A DNA stretch of 64,000 bases from Astrocystis sublimbata (GCA_022453515.1 JAJNNY010000027.1:414458-478457), one strand, 5' to 3'; shown: positions 12,363 to 27,194, counted from the stretch's first letter. The notes: generated by a model not told the origin, from the sequence alone. Made by a program: numbers and translations.

Positions 12363-15079
12363 AAGCCGCATCCTCCACGGCTCATATTGCATGCTTTTCT
12401 GTGCGCATGCTTTCGATAATATTGTAGCTTTACTTGTTTTGCTCGATATCCTGGGACCAATGGATACTTATGATTAGCAGTGTTCCTGCCATTAGTCAAT
12501 TGCTGACTTTCAAATGCAGTCCTTGGGTTGGAATGATAGACATCTAACGAAACCAAAGAAAAAGTATAGGTCTGCAGGTGCTGAACCGCAAACCACAAAG
12601 TCCAGGTAATTGCGCCACCGTCGATTGTAGTCGCTGGTTATCCATCATTCCTTGGCTTTGAATGTAAACTTGGCAAGCTTATGCAGATACGCAGACAACT
12701 CTATAGACCCATGATGCCAGGTATGACCTCAATGCGCACATGAACTGTCAAAACTAGACTAGTCCACTAGCTGTTGGATACAATATTTATGTATCTAGCC
12801 TTATGGACCTTCTCAGGCAGCAACTGGGGGAGGCCTTTTGATCTTGGTACGCCATAAAACGGTTGTAAGGGGTTGATATGTGAAAATATTCGCTCTTTGC
12901 TTTGGATCGGAAATTTTCTCGCCACTAGCTGACTCTTTTTTTCAATCACCGGGCCCAAAAGCGTAGTGTGTCATACTCGGTGACCCATTCGTTTGAGTAA
13001 AGGCGTTATTACTTGAAAAGGAAGCTTCTCAGCTCCTGCTGCCGCATCTTTGAGCCATCGAAAGCATCGTCTCCATCAGTAAAAGGGTTGACAGGCGCGT
13101 GGTTGAATTCGCGAATCTGATTGGCCGCCGGTCTTCTCGGGCCATTTCGCGATCTACTTGTGGTTTTCTAAGGGGTCTGATATGGCCGTGTTCCGTTCGC
13201 TTGGGTAGCCTGATGTTCGTGGGCGCATCGTAACATTTACTTGTGGATTCATCGACACATGGACCCCCTGTACTACATACAGCTGAGCATCCCTCACATG
13301 TTTTGTGAGGTACAAATTGCAGCGTCTGTCGACCTAGGGTGATTTTCTATACTGCCCTGCTACACTATCACTTTTGACTACTGTATGCGCGGTATTGGCA
13401 GCGCCGTCATGATAGTACCCGGCTTGGCTAAGTCTTGTTTGAAAGCTTGAGAGCCACAAGTGTCTTTGATTCCATGGCATACATCACTGCTCATCGGCAT
13501 GACGCTTTGAGGATTGTTAGCCAAGAGTGGTGGTGTTGAACAGCTTCAACGGATTTGTAGTCACTGGATAGTTGAGCTAGTCGAGCAGTTCCACCTCTGA
13601 GCCAATGGCATGGTTCAGCGTCGACAACGTGCCTGTTTCAACAGCTTTCATTCGCCCACGACATCAGGGGTTCTTTGATGGGCATGTGGAGTCTAATCTG
13701 TACGAGGTAAGGCGCCCCCGCGCTTTCACCGGGTTCAGACCAGGATGCCATCACCAACTACTTTCAGCCTCGAAACGCAGCCAACAACATCTCGTCCAAC
13801 AGACTTGGAAGCGCATCCGTCTGCCCTTCCATCTGGCTTCTATTGCAGCTGTGCTGACAGCAGTGGACAGTCCGTGCCATGGTGCCACAGCGGGCTAGCC
13901 TGCAATAATCCAGCTGCTCGTGCTTGGCTTGTTAATTCAGATTGTATTGGGCCTGGGCCTGGGCTCAGAGTGCGACCTTTTCCCCCTAGTGATACTGAAT
14001 CAAAGAGCTATAGACCCCAAATCCACAGGCAAAGCGGTAGTATCTAGGTAAATTGTTGAGCTAACAGGTATCGTTCAGCGATCTCTGCAACGTGCCAATG
14101 CAACATTCCCGCATTGCCTGTACCCTGCAACTCAATTTCTGCGCTGCCTAGCTTGGGCCCGACAGCTTCCGATGAATTTTCAGCTACCTGGAGCGAATAT
14201 GCCTTACCAAGAGATTAGGTAGGTAGGTGGCATATGGGTATGTACCTAAGGTAGCAAGCACATACGAGTAGATCGGTTTGGTATTGTACTGTAGGCAGCC
14301 GGAGCCACCGCGACTAGGGATGGCACATCATTCCGCCCACCATTACCGCCCCTGTCATCTACTGGACGGACTGCGAGATCGATCTGTATCGAGGAGATCC
14401 AATTGAGAAGACAAAGGGATCCTCTAATCTTCGATAGTCTGAAGCGTGATGTCACTGGCTGGTCTCGCTCATGCAATATCTCCGGGCCCTCATGATGGTG
14501 GGAAGAGGATGAAGATCACAGGACTAAGGAGGCTAGACATCACGTCCATATCGTATGGACCAAACCCGTCGTTTCCGTCTCTTGCGCCGACACTAGCAAA
14601 TTAGTCTTCGATTCTGCTCTTGATTCGCAGCTCTCGATCGAAACCGTGAGCATGGGTGCTTCGTGGGTAGCAGTCGTGGATCACTGCACGTGTGCAGGCT
14701 TCTGGTCTAAACAGGCTGGTGGCATACCCAATCAAGCGATGACAGTTCCCGTACCTAGCATCCTTGATGGCAGGTACCTAATATAGAACTTGAAAGTACA
14801 TGTAAGTAAGCAAGGCTTTGCTGAAAACTTAGACAGTTTTCCCAATCCAGTATTTGCCAGGGGTATAATACCGGACAGCCTGCACCCCTCGCTGCCCGCG
14901 CCGATTCACCTTTCGCTTTGCATACTTGGTCTGGGCAGGATACGTGTCTGCGGCCATTATATCTTGACTTGGAATTCGACTTCACCTAGTCGACGTATCT
15001 AGACTCTTTCTTCTTCTTCATTGTCTTGGGTTTGCTTTCTAATCTGTGGCGCGCGACAACTGCGATTCACGACACAGCC
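12363..15079. other. 2.7-kb gene-free region
   Basis: Open frames here are short and lack splice-supported or conserved content. It includes a GGTAGGTAGGTGG tract near 14218 and the upstream region of the phosphate transporter. I see no RNA gene. Confidence 0.5.
14687..14692. promoter_or_regulatory. Candidate PHO box (CACGTG) upstream of phosphate transporter
   Basis: CACGTG in the context CTGCACGTGTGCAG, about 390 bp before the transporter start. CACGTG is the core site of Pho4/NUC-1 regulators of phosphate genes. The hexamer also occurs elsewhere in the window (near 27567 and 31431), so this is suggestive only. Confidence 0.4.
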
Positions 15080-17083
15080 ATGTCTGATGAGACTGCGCGC
15101 AACACGCCGCCGTCGGCTCCAGCCCACAAGACGGCCGGCGGTAACAACGCATACCACAACTTCCATAATGATTTCCTACACATCCAAGACCCCAACGAGC
15201 GTCGTCGCCTGGCGCTTGCCGAGATCGACAAGGCTCCCTTTGGTTGGTACCATGTGAGGTACGCATGAATTCGTCTCGCTCTACAACTTGGAGAATCCAG
15301 TATACTGATCAGGCGGACCACAGAGCTTGCGTCGTCGCCGGTGTTGGTTTTTTTACCGACTCGTACGACATTTTCGTCGTCAGTCTGCTCAATGTCATGC
15401 TCGGCATTGTATACTTCCAGGACTCGAAGGGCAAACTTAACCCAAACTCCGACAACGCGATCAAGCTAGCTACCTCTGCCGGAACCGTTGTTGGCCAGCT
15501 CGGCTTTGGTTATCTCGCTGATCATGTCGGTCGAAAGAAGATGTATGGTCTCGAGTTGATTGTCATCATTTTCGCCACTATTGGTCAGGCTCTTGCTTCC
15601 GGCTCTCCATCGGTCAACATTGTCGGCCTCATCATTTTCTGGCGTGTGCTGCTTGGTGTAGGCATCGGAGGAGATTACCCACTCTCCAGTATTATCACAT
15701 CTGAGTTTGCTACTACCAAATGGCGTGGTGCTATGGTAAGCGACCTTTCCCCGTTGTCTGCAAAAGGAATCGTCTATCGCAACCCACACACGGTCACTCT
15801 TCGAGAATAAGTGTGCAAGCTAACTCTCAATCTTACTAGATGGGTGCTGTCTTTGCTCAACAAGGCATAGGTCAGCTTACTGGCGCCTTTGTTATGTTGT
15901 TCCTTACCCTGGGCTTCAAGGAAGCGCTGTCTGCTTCTCCCAGCATTGACCAATGTGACGGGTGGTGCGGTGTTGCCGTCGACAAGATGTGGAGAGCTTT
16001 GGTCGGTTTCGGCGCTGTCCCAGCAGCTATCGCTCTGTACTACCGGTTGACGATCCCTGAAACTCCTGTAAGTGTTCTCTCGCGCGGATTATCGAAATCA
16101 GAGCTAAGACAAGTCAAAAGCGTTACACTTTCGATGTCGGTCGCGATGTGGAGAAGGCCGCAGAGGATGTCAAAGCATACATGTCCGGCCGAAATGAAGG
16201 TCGGCCCGATGACATGGCCCGTCTTCAGACTCGTATGGCTGCGCAAGAGCAGATGCAGACCCCCAAGGCTAGCTGGAGCGATTTCTTCCGACATTACTCG
16301 ATCCGCAAGAACTACCTATTGCTCATCGGTACTGCGGGCTCATGGTTCCTTTTGGATGTAGCATGTGAGTATCTACCACGACATACTTACAATGCATCGA
16401 ACTGACACTCAACGATTCTAGTTTACGGAGTGTCTCTCAACAACGCGGTAATTTTGGAGACTATCGGCTTTTCGACCAAGGGCGCTCACTCTACCTACGA
16501 CTTCCTGTACAAGACCGCGATCGGTAATCTCATCATCGTCCTTGCCGGAGCGGTACCTGGCTACTGGGTGTCAGTTGCTACACTCGATACATTGGGTCGA
16601 AAGCCGATCCAGATGGGCGGCTTCATCATCTTGACGATTCTTTTCATCGTTTGGGGTTTTGCCTACAACGTCATCTCCGGTCAAGCCAAGTTGGCCATCT
16701 TTGTCCTGGCGCAATTCTTCTTCAACTTCGGCCCCAACATGACAACATTCATTATTCCTGGTGAGGTGTTCCCTACCCGCTACCGATCGACTTCGCACGG
16801 TATCTCGGCCGCCTCGGGCAAGATTGGCTCTATCATCGGTCAAGGTGCCATCGCTACCCTCCGTAACCGTGAAGGTGGTACCTGGCTCAACCACGTTCTT
16901 CAGATCTATGCCCTGTTCATGTTGCTTGGTATCGGCACTACCTTCTTAGTGCCAGAGACCAAGAGAAAGACACTCGAAGAACTGTGCGGTGAAGACCAAC
17001 CCATGCCTTCAGCTATCGCCGAGGACCGAAGTGGCAGCGGCAGCGGTAGCGGTAGCCACAACAAGGGACCTGAATCTCTTTAA
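15080..17083 (+). CDS. PHO84: PHO84-type high-affinity phosphate:H+ symporter (MFS)
   Basis: Plasma-membrane inorganic phosphate transporter. Exons 15080-15258, 15324-15735, 15840-16067, 16121-16364 and 16422-17083 give 574 aa, the usual Pho84 size. The cytosolic N terminus leads into GVGFFTDSYDIFVVSLLN (helix 1). LADHVGRKKMYG is the loop 2-3 MFS motif and GVGIGGDYPLSSIITSE is the phosphate-transporter signature. A central hydrophilic loop (RYTFDVGRDVEKAAEDVKAY) follows, then LDTLGRKPIQ, FNFGPNMTTFIIPGEVFPTRYR and the closing VPETKRKTLEEL. The tail carries a Ser-Gly repeat. Regulation by phosphate through PHO80/PHO85 is inferred; a CACGTG lies upstream. Confidence 0.94.
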
Positions 17084-18266
17084 TTATTGTGTACACAAGC
17101 AAGGACCATAATCCTGCACGGCTAGATATCTGACATTGTCATTGTTCGTCGGTCTCATTATCTGGGAATATCGGCGAAATATTGGCGGGGAGAGTATTAG
17201 AGGGGTGGTACAACTAACTTGTCGGAGATAACTTTCATTCAGTCTGCTTATACCCTAATATTGCTCAGACATTCTTTAGATAATTTTGACTCGTGCCGGT
17301 ATCCCTTTTGACATTACATGCAGAAAATGTTCAATTTAGACATGTTCAGTAGAAGGTGCCCCTGAAAAAAGCAAGATTATTCACAATGAGTTATGTAACA
17401 ACAATAGATCTTAAGTAATTATCATACTATCTTATAATATGAGAAGAAATATTCATCGAAGCCTTTTTATTAACGTTGTAACTAATTCAACCTTGTGTAA
17501 ATTTATGTGTAGCCCTTAGGTTTTCCATTTGGAACATTTTGAAACGGTATATGATCACGTATTCTATAAGTGATCTTGTGGGGGGTCAATGTAGCTCAAG
17601 TCTAAATCTCCTCGAGCCTCCATTACTATCAAAGTCTTGTGTGTAAATAAATACCAACCTTTTCTTTGCTGTGTGTCGAATTGTGTTGCCCTGTATGACA
17701 GGTATCAACTGTCATCCATATGTCCGAAACGCCGAAAATATAGCATGTACTTGAGCCAAGTGATTCCCCACAAAACAGAGAGGTCAAAGCTGGGGTATCT
17801 CCAGAGAGGGTCCTCCTCGGCACACCGGGATTCCACATCAGGATTAGCGCACATGATAGCGGATTGGGGTAGCATCGGCAGGCGTTCGACCCTCTGCAGA
17901 TTCTCCAATGGCCTCCGTCTGATTTACAAAGCCTCACGATCTCTTGTTTTGAGACATCCTACTTGTATTTCCGAGTCGACACATTGCTTTACCATCGCGT
18001 TGCTGCCGCGCCGTCCTTTTTGAAGCCTTCTAGCCGTGTCTAGGCAACGCCTTTTAGTTTCGCTTTTAACACCTGCTGTTATTACTAACTCGAAGCCGAG
18101 GTTCGCGGTATCTTAGCGTTCGTGACATCATTAGCTTCAGGAGTGTTGCCGGATCTGGTCATCGGCAATTGACCTTGTTCATCATCTCCAAAGGAAAAAT
18201 CCCATAGGCTGGAGACCGGCTGTCGAAAACAATTCTCATCATCTGCATCGCACTTCTCTTCTTGCC
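17084..18266. other. Intergenic region before CYB2
   Basis: A+T-rich 3' flank of the transporter (17300-17560) and upstream region of the dehydrogenase; no supported gene. Confidence 0.5.
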
Positions 18267-20037
18267 ATGCCGTCGCTTTCAGGTCCCGATGTCGCGAAAC
18301 ACGATAGCAAGGAGTCTTGCTGGGTTGTCATACATGTACAAGATCCAACCGCCGTGCATTATACACTGGCTGAAGCTAATCTGCTATGGTCTCAATAGGG
18401 GAAAGCTTACGATGTGACGGAGTTTCTGCCTGGTTAGTCTCAATGGTATCGTCAAATATCATGAATATTACTGACATGAAAATATAGAACATCCTGGCGG
18501 GATGAAAATCATATTGAAATATGCTGTAAGAAGATAACCTCCTGAAGTATCAGCGACATACGGGCTAATCAAGGTGTGTAAAGGGCAAAGATGCAACTGA
18601 GGAATTCGACCCGATTCACCCTCCAGATACTCTGGACAAGTACCTGGACAAATCCAAACACATGGGCCCCGTCGACATGAGCACCGTCGCCAAGGTAGAG
18701 GAGGTCGAAGATCCGGATGAAGAGGCGCGGCAGGAACGTATCAAGAACAAGCCTCTTCTTTCGCAATGCTACAACTTGCTCGACTTCGAGTCCGTTGCCA
18801 AGAATGTGATGAAGAAGTCGGCTTGGGGATACTACTCCAGTGCGGCTGACGATGAGATAGTACGTATCTCGTTTCGCATTGGTCCTTCTGCTGTTCTGAT
18901 GCAACATGATGTGGAAGCTTTGTCCGTACCACGAAGGATTGCTACTGACATGGGATATTATAGACAATGCGAGAAAACCACGAAGCCTTCCACCGGATAT
19001 GGTTCCGGCCCAAGGTTCTCGTCAACGTGAAAAACGTCGACTTCAGCACAACCATGCTTGGCACAAAAGTCGACATGCCTTTCTACGTAACCGCGACTGC
19101 TCTTGGCAAGCTCGGACACCCAGAGGGTGAAGTAGTCTTGACACGCGCGGCACACAAGCACAACGTCGTCCAGATGATCCCGACCCTAGCATCGTGCTCG
19201 TTCGACGAGATTGTTGACGCGCGGCAAGGCGACCAGGTGCAGTGGCTACAGCTATACGTGAACGCGGACCGGGCCATCACGGAGCGCATCGTGCGGCACG
19301 CCGAGAAGCGCGGATGCAAGGGCCTCTTCATCACCGTCGACGCGCCGCAGCTCGGCCGCCGCGAGAAGGACATGCGCTCCAAGTTCGTCGACCAGGGCTC
19401 CAACGTGCAGGATGGCCAGGAGACAGACAATTCGCAGGGCGCGGCGCGCGCCATCTCTTCCTTTATCGACCCGGGCCTCTCATGGGACGACATCCCGTGG
19501 TTCCGCTCCATCACGAAGATGCCCATCGTGCTCAAGGGCGTGCAGCGCGTCGAGGACGTCGTCAAGGCCGTCGAGTGTGGTGTCCAGGGCGTCGTGCTCT
19601 CCAACCATGGCGGACGCCAGCTCGAGTTCGCGCGCTCCGGCGTCGAGATCCTGGCGGAGACGATGCCCGTGCTACGGTCTATGGGCGTCGAGAACAAGAT
19701 CGAGGTCTTCATGGACGGCGGCGTCCGTCGCGCCACCGATATCCTCAAGGCCCTGTGTCTCGGTGCCAAGGGTGTTGGAATCGGCCGACCGTTTCTGTAC
19801 GCCATGTCTGCGTACGGTCTTGAGGGTGTAGATCGCGCCATGCATCTCCTGAGGGACGAGTTGGAAATGGCCATGCGACTTATCGGGTGCACAAGTGTTG
19901 ATCAACTGAACCCGTCACTTCTTGATACACGGAATATAGGCAGCCATATCACCAGTGTGCCGGTTGATAATCTTGGACACAAGGTGTACGATGCTCTTGC
20001 GACGCCGATTTGGAAAACGCCGAAGTCGAAGCTGTAA
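18267..20037 (+). CDS. CYB2: Flavocytochrome b2-type L-lactate dehydrogenase (cyt b5 + FMN domains)
   Basis: FMN-dependent alpha-hydroxy-acid dehydrogenase fused to a cytochrome b5 domain. Exons 18267-18335, 18399-18432, 18488-18525, 18584-18859 and 18964-20037 give 496 aa. The heme-binding domain starts at once, with axial histidines at about H36 (HPGG) and H59 (DPIHPPD). The FMN barrel has GYYSSAADDE, QLYVNADR (Tyr about 237), SNHGGRQLE (catalytic His about 354 and Arg about 357), and the phosphate-binding DGGVRRATDILKAL and GVGIGRPFLY. Yeast Cyb2 has an N-terminal sorting sequence of roughly 80 residues for the intermembrane space. None is present from this start, so a different location or a missed upstream exon is likely. 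Confidence 0.9.
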
Positions 20038-22456
20038 TGGATCTAAGGTGTAAGAAACAAGTATGAGAAACTTTTCTTCTTTCGAGCACGAAGGCATGGC
20101 TAAGCTAGACTGCTGATGTTCACTCAAGTCGGTATAGAGAAACTAAAGGGGCAGAATGTGGGTTGCCGACAATGGCTCCTGTATAAGAAATGTTTACCTA
20201 AGTCTTCACCATGAAAACGGCCAAATGTAGGGTAGCTAGTGAGACCTGTTGATGTGGCACCTAGATGCGAGGGTTCCACCAAAGGTTAGCCTTCGGGCGC
20301 CCACGAACATCTGTTGAAGAGACCGTTCGTCGGCGTTTCCTTCATTCGTTCTATAGAGAGACATTATCCTTTTGCTGCAGTGAATTTTATTGGCTTTTTT
20401 TCTAATCATTACCTGATTATACATGCATAATTTAAACGTAGCTTATTAACTATACTATAATAGCTATTCCTAGATCAAGGAGTATTTATTTACGTGTAGT
20501 GTAAGTCAAGGCTGCAGCGTTCTCAAACCCTCTGTAATCTCGTTGCCATGTTATGCAGTTGGACAGACGGTCAGCCCACTGTTGACTAGGACCGCAACTG
20601 AGTGCCAAGTGGCTCAGCAAAACGCCTGCTCAATTGATCTGTACGACATCGCAAGATAGGCGAGGGGTAGAGGCTCTACCTTAGGTACCTACCTACCTGG
20701 GTATATGGTTCTAGTCCTCAAAGATGCGATCACACGACCTATTTCTCAGTATCCTCATCCAGTAGTACCACCTTTTTTGAGTGGTCTATTTTAAGAGAGT
20801 TTACTTCCACAAGGTGGTGCTCGGATGAGGTAATTTCTCCGAAAGCACCGTTGCACTGACCTCAACGATAAACGTGTTCTCTAGCTATCATGGCGAGCCC
20901 GAGAAGGGTTGAGTATCTCGGTCCAGAACTGAGAGCATGATAACCGCAAGTTAGGTAAAAACAAGAAACACTTTGGGATACACGACGCTTGCCTACCTAT
21001 CTTAGCTACAGTAGAGCCGGATTGATAATGAACAACAAAGAAGACCTGGGTCGTGATACACATGCTAGCATCACCTTAGGTAGTTCAGCTATTGCTAGTG
21101 GCACCATCTTGCATCTTCAGAGCAAGTTTGTCTGCCTTACTCCAATATGCATCCCCTGCCAGCTCACCCGTGTCAACAGAAGAGGTGGTCCCAAGTGCTT
21201 GGCGAACAGTTACCCAAACCAATCTTGTTGACAACCTCTGTGAGACTGGGAGATTGGGCACCTGCCGGTGTCTAGCAGCTAAGCTCACATACTCCTCGAC
21301 TAAGCAATATATTTTCTGCGCGTCAGTCTTACATTTACATGCAAATGCACGTTACGTCAATTGACAAGCATATTGTTCTCGCCAACAGAACCTGGGCCCC
21401 GTGTTCAAGGCACTCAGCGCCAGCCGAAGCTTGTACAAGACCTCGTACAGTGACAGTGACGTCTCGGGGCGCCAAGCCTGTCATGTAACGCATCCCACGG
21501 CACGGAGTTGAAAATGCTACCTCGAAATTATTAGTCATTAAAAGCCCAATGCACGGAGCAAACGCACCTGGGAAGGGAAACCGTCTCCAACAATTGACTG
21601 AGCTCTTGGTAAGGCTCATGCTGGGTCGGCGAGAACCGAAGTTCCAGTTGGGTAATTACTACATTTGGAAGGCGATCACCAACACACCAACACAACATCA
21701 CGAGGCGTTCGAGAACTCTCAACAGCACTTCTGGAGCCGGGAAACGCCATGGCTTCTCCTCCATCGCTGGATACAACATCATGATAGTAGTCGTGGCGCC
21801 AAGCCTCATATACTTGTTCCACTAATGCGGTGCTGCTGTACGGGATAGGAAGCTAGTAAGCATCAGACGTCCCTCCAGGCTCGACAACTGGCGAGGGCAT
21901 ATGATGTCTACCCGCAACAGATGTCTTTCTTGGCCAATGCTGCGGTCTCTATCAGAGTGCTTCTGTGGCGCCGGTGGCTTGGCACAGGAGTCACTGTAAG
22001 ATGTCATCGCCAATAGCCGATGCAGTCGAGCGGCAGATGATGGGGCAGCCAGGGGGCTCCGCGAAAGTATTGGCCGATATCAGACAGCACCACGCGAGCA
22101 GCAAGGCTTTCGTCGGACATGGTATCTGATAAGACTCACTGCACGGCTGCACGCTTCCCATGGTTATCGAACAAACATCACCAGATGGCCGTTACTCCGA
22201 GTAGCATCACGAAGGACCTTGTTGGACGAAAGGAACCTCTCCCGGCGGGCACTCGTTGCGAGCTGCCTTGTCCGGAAGGTAGATGCTTTACCCAACCATT
22301 CTTCAGTGCTTCATAAGCGAGCCTTCGTGATATCAAGCTTGCGAAAAGAATAAATAGCCATGATGCTGTCGTCGAAGATGTTCAAGTTTTACCGTAGCAG
22401 AACAGACACCTGCCTCCATTCTCACACTCCCATCTTCATCCTTAAATACCGTCAAC
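20038..22456. other. 2.4-kb region without a supported gene
   Basis: Minus-strand frames between 21085 and 22120 are open only in short, out-of-phase pieces with no recognisable domain. They could be a decayed gene. A CCTTAGGTACCTACCTACCTGG motif lies near 20680. The right end is the protease promoter. Confidence 0.4.
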
Positions 22457-23825
<1,369 letters not shown>

Positions 23826-24213
23826 GGTGACTGGTTTTTGCTGAAATTGAATGCAATGCAACGATCTTGGTATCACGACCCATGATTCTGGTAGCTGGCT
23901 AAGCTAAGATCTTCTGGACTGTGCGGTGGGTAATGGGGTTGCGCATTCGAGAGTGGTCCTCAGCTTTACTATTCGATGATAATTCAATAATAATTGAAAC
24001 CACCATTCTGCGCTTACTCATTGGTTGTTCAATGATCAATACGCAGGCAACAAACAATAAGACATATTGCTTGGGTACTGATGGCGAGATTCCAGAGTGA
24101 TATGACAATGATAACATCTCTCAATTAAATATCAGAATTGTTTCTTAAATGTGATAAGACGGATATTGAAAAACATGGAGATCGCAGATCCTATGTACAT
24201 ACAGACACTTAGT
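23826..24213. other. Convergent intergenic spacer
   Basis: A+T-rich 3' flank shared by the protease and the glucanase; no gene seen. Confidence 0.5.
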
Positions 24214-25416
24214 CTAGTGCTTGCCGCCAATCGTAACAGTGAACATGACAGGATCACCGGCATTTACTTTACCTGACTGATCCTCCCCCTCGTCAGGCTG
24301 TACGTCGTCGTAGGCAAACGCATATCCTTTCTTATCCACGTTGACCTCATGAACAAGCCGTGCATAGTGGTTTGTCGGGTCTCGGCGATAAAAAGTAGGC
24401 GGATGCGACGGATGTTCTTCGGTTTCCAGCAACGCGGTTCTCACAAAAGCTGCCGCAAGCCGGGGAATGATGGCATTGCGGGTGGCGGAAGGGCCCGTGG
24501 TGAAGGGCCCGCTGTTGCAGCCCAGGATATCGGCTGTGTTGGGCTTGGTGAAGACCTCGTCGCCGACGCGCAGCTCGTCTTTCTCCACGTAAGCCTCCAG
24601 TATACCTGGCCCGGCCTGCGTGTTGATCTTGAGCTTCGGCCCGTTCTTGAGCCATGCCCATACTTCCTCTACATAGGGCTCGAAGTATCCGTCGAAGCTG
24701 GCGCCTACGGCATTGCCGTGCGTCGCGTTGAGGATGCGCAGGGCTTTGTCATCTCTCGAGACAATGAGTTTGTCCCAAGGTCGCTTGAACGTCAAGAGTC
24801 AGTTTTGAGAATAGGGGCTTTATACGAGCACATTATGTTAGAACGGGACAGACCCGGATTGCTGACTTACACCATCTTTATGCGCCTGCTCACGTAATGC
24901 ATCCGCCAGCTGGTCTAGCCCGTTGGGAGCCATGCCCGCCACGTCCTGCTCGGGGCCGTTTGCAGTCTTCAGATGGATGGCTATGGGGAGCCGCGGGACG
25001 AAGTCCACATAGCTGATATTCGCATACAGCTGGTCGTTGTTGAGCGTGAACTCGCAAAAGCCGAAGTCCACAGACGCGTTGGGGTCAGACGGGTTCAGCA
25101 CGCTGGGCTCGACCAGCGCCGGGCCCGGGTTGATCAGAAAGGTGAGCTTTCCGTTACGCGATACCCAGATCCTCCCGCCCGCCATCTGGGGGATTTTAAT
25201 CGTCTTCTTGTTCCCTGGCGCGCCGAGGGGGATGGCGCAGTCCTCGGCCAGTGGGGAAAGGATCTCGGGCGGGTTCTGCGGGAAATACAAGCCTTCGCCG
25301 TCGGCTTTGAGTATACAGCGTTTGCCATCGTGTTGGAGTGCGATACCGGTGATGTACGCGAAGACCTGGTCGGTTTCAGTGCTGTTGTTAAAAGTGATGT
25401 TGAGAGAGTCTGGCAT
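24214..25416 (-). CDS. GH64 beta-1,3-glucanase-like protein without signal peptide
   Basis: Glycoside hydrolase family 64 / thaumatin-like fold, predicted to act on beta-1,3-glucan. Exons 25416-24871 and 24783-24214 give 371 aa. The N-terminal sandwich domain contains GRIWVSRNGKLTF. The two family acids are spaced as in characterised GH64 enzymes: E122 (DFGFCEFTLN) and D138 (NISYVDFV), 16 residues apart. The C-terminal half has LRILNATHG, GYFEPYVEEVWAWL, KPNTADILGCNSGPF and a helical region with LAAAFVRTALL. The protein begins MPDSLNITFNNST with no hydrophobic leader, so secretion is not evident and it may be cytosolic or use another route. The acceptor at 24784 (TTCAAG) keeps phase 0. Confidence 0.85.
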
Positions 25417-26506
25417 TTTGTTATTAGGTTATGCGCCGGTGACCTCGGCGATTTACACTCGCAATTTGGGGATTATAAACAGAAAAACAAAAGGGCAATG
25501 AATCTCGTAGAGTTATAATTAAATATTATGTTCTTCCTATGATGCGAAATCGTCAGACTCTTGGTGCTATTTCAGGTTTAATATTGAGATGCAAGGCGCT
25601 AATGACGTATATCATTGGTAAAGCTACCTACCTACTTCAAATTGCTAGCTGGAGAGACATCTCGCGCGTAGTATGAACGCTTTTGGCCATGTAGTCCGCA
25701 TCGGCATGTCTCCCAATATAAATTATGTATCCGCGAAGAGTGATTCCTGAATGAAGACAAAATATGGCTCGTTTTAAAGCTTGCCGTTGAGATATCAAAA
25801 CTTCGGAGCCCCCTATGGCACCAAAGTACCTAACATAGAATGAGGCTTATGCACCACCAGGCACTATAAGTAGTATCAAGCTCCTGTAAAATAAAACACC
25901 ATTCTGAACAATGATCTGGATTAAATCCAGTCCTTCGTTGACCTGTTCCCTGTTTATGAATGATACGGTTATCACAGGCACGTACCTCAACCAGAAGTGT
26001 ACAGTACATAACTTGTTGGACTTCCAGCAAGGGTTTCGTTTGTTTTTCACGTTTTGCCACATGACATGAGACCGAGTGATCAGGAGCTGTCAAACTGTCG
26101 AACCACATGTGTCGCAGGGATGGGAAGCCTTTGTGTCCACTATCCTGCATATGTATCCAGGTGCCTAGCACTTCTACCCGACTACATGGATGCCTGGGCA
26201 TTACATCGAAATTGGAATGCTACAGAGGCGCGGATACAGCTGGGAACTTGCGCATCGGCGGTTGCCGTAGGAAACAACTTTACGCAAGTCATACGAGAGG
26301 CGAAAAGGAGCCAGCCAACCTGCAGCAGTAGTAATTATTATATACAATGGTGCGGCGATAAACCTAGGCCTAAGGGTCTTGATGCAATCAATATACAATG
26401 CCATCTGCGAAAATCCAACCGCTCAAAATACAATATGCACGCGTCCTCTATGAATGCTGTTTCCAGAAGGCTAATTCCGATCTAACCGGGTTGCCAGAGA
26501 CTGCAC
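25417..26506. other. Intergenic region
   Basis: Short out-of-phase frames only. It holds the glucanase promoter (left) and the 3' flank of ERV2 (right). Confidence 0.5.
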
Positions 26507-27194
26507 CTATTCTACCAGTGTCTTCTCCAGCTCGGGGTCTCGAGCAACAGCCTCGCCCGCGGCCTCGCCGGCTGCCTTCTTGTCGTCGCCACAGCCACAG
26601 TCATAGAAGTCGCCAATATTGTTGCAATCAAATCTCGGCTTCTCGAGCCTCTCGTTCACCTGGTTGTGTACGTGGCAAGCCCAGCCGGCGGCCGAGTTGC
26701 GCGAGCCGACCTGCGGCGGGAATTTCTTAAGCAGCTGTTGGAAATGACTGGCGCAGTCGCCGCAGGGGTACAGTCGAGCGAATAGTTGGATGTAGGTCTT
26801 GAGCGCAAGCGAATCGTCTTCGGATGGCTTCTCGGGGAAGCGGGCCATCATCGTATGGAACAGTTTCCAGCTGGCCCGACCAAGCTCCGCCCTGTATGAA
26901 CATGAGGTCGGTCAACGGCGCATCCACGTGGCAAAACAGTTCCAAGGGTCTAGGACGATGAACTCACTTCGCAGTTGCATTCTCAAGCTTCGGCGCTATC
27001 GAGCCACCATCGAGAATACCACTAGACAGAGCTCCAAATTCCGCGCTTCCTCCCGAGCCGGCATCTCTTGCCACATCCGGATCGTGCATCATCTGAGGCA
27101 TGCGGCTGATGGAGCCGAGGCTGGAGGTGGTAAAAGACAGTAACAGAAATCCAGCCACCACCAAGGTGACGAGGATGGTGATGTGCCGCGCCAT
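26507..27194 (-). CDS. ERV2: ERV2-like FAD-linked sulfhydryl oxidase
   Basis: ER-lumen thiol oxidase that makes disulfides with FAD and O2. Exons 27194-26968 and 26891-26507 give 203 aa. Residues 6-28 form a signal anchor. A Gly/Ser-rich linker follows, then the ERV/ALR domain: GRASWKLFHTMMARFPEKPS, the redox CxxC at C119-C122 (YPCGDCASHF), and the FAD-proximal WACHVHNQVNERL. FDCNNIGDFYDCGCGDD follows, and the tail is Ala/Glu-rich. The N-terminal anchor supports ERV2 rather than mitochondrial ERV1. It is divergently paired with PRE3. Confidence 0.92.
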
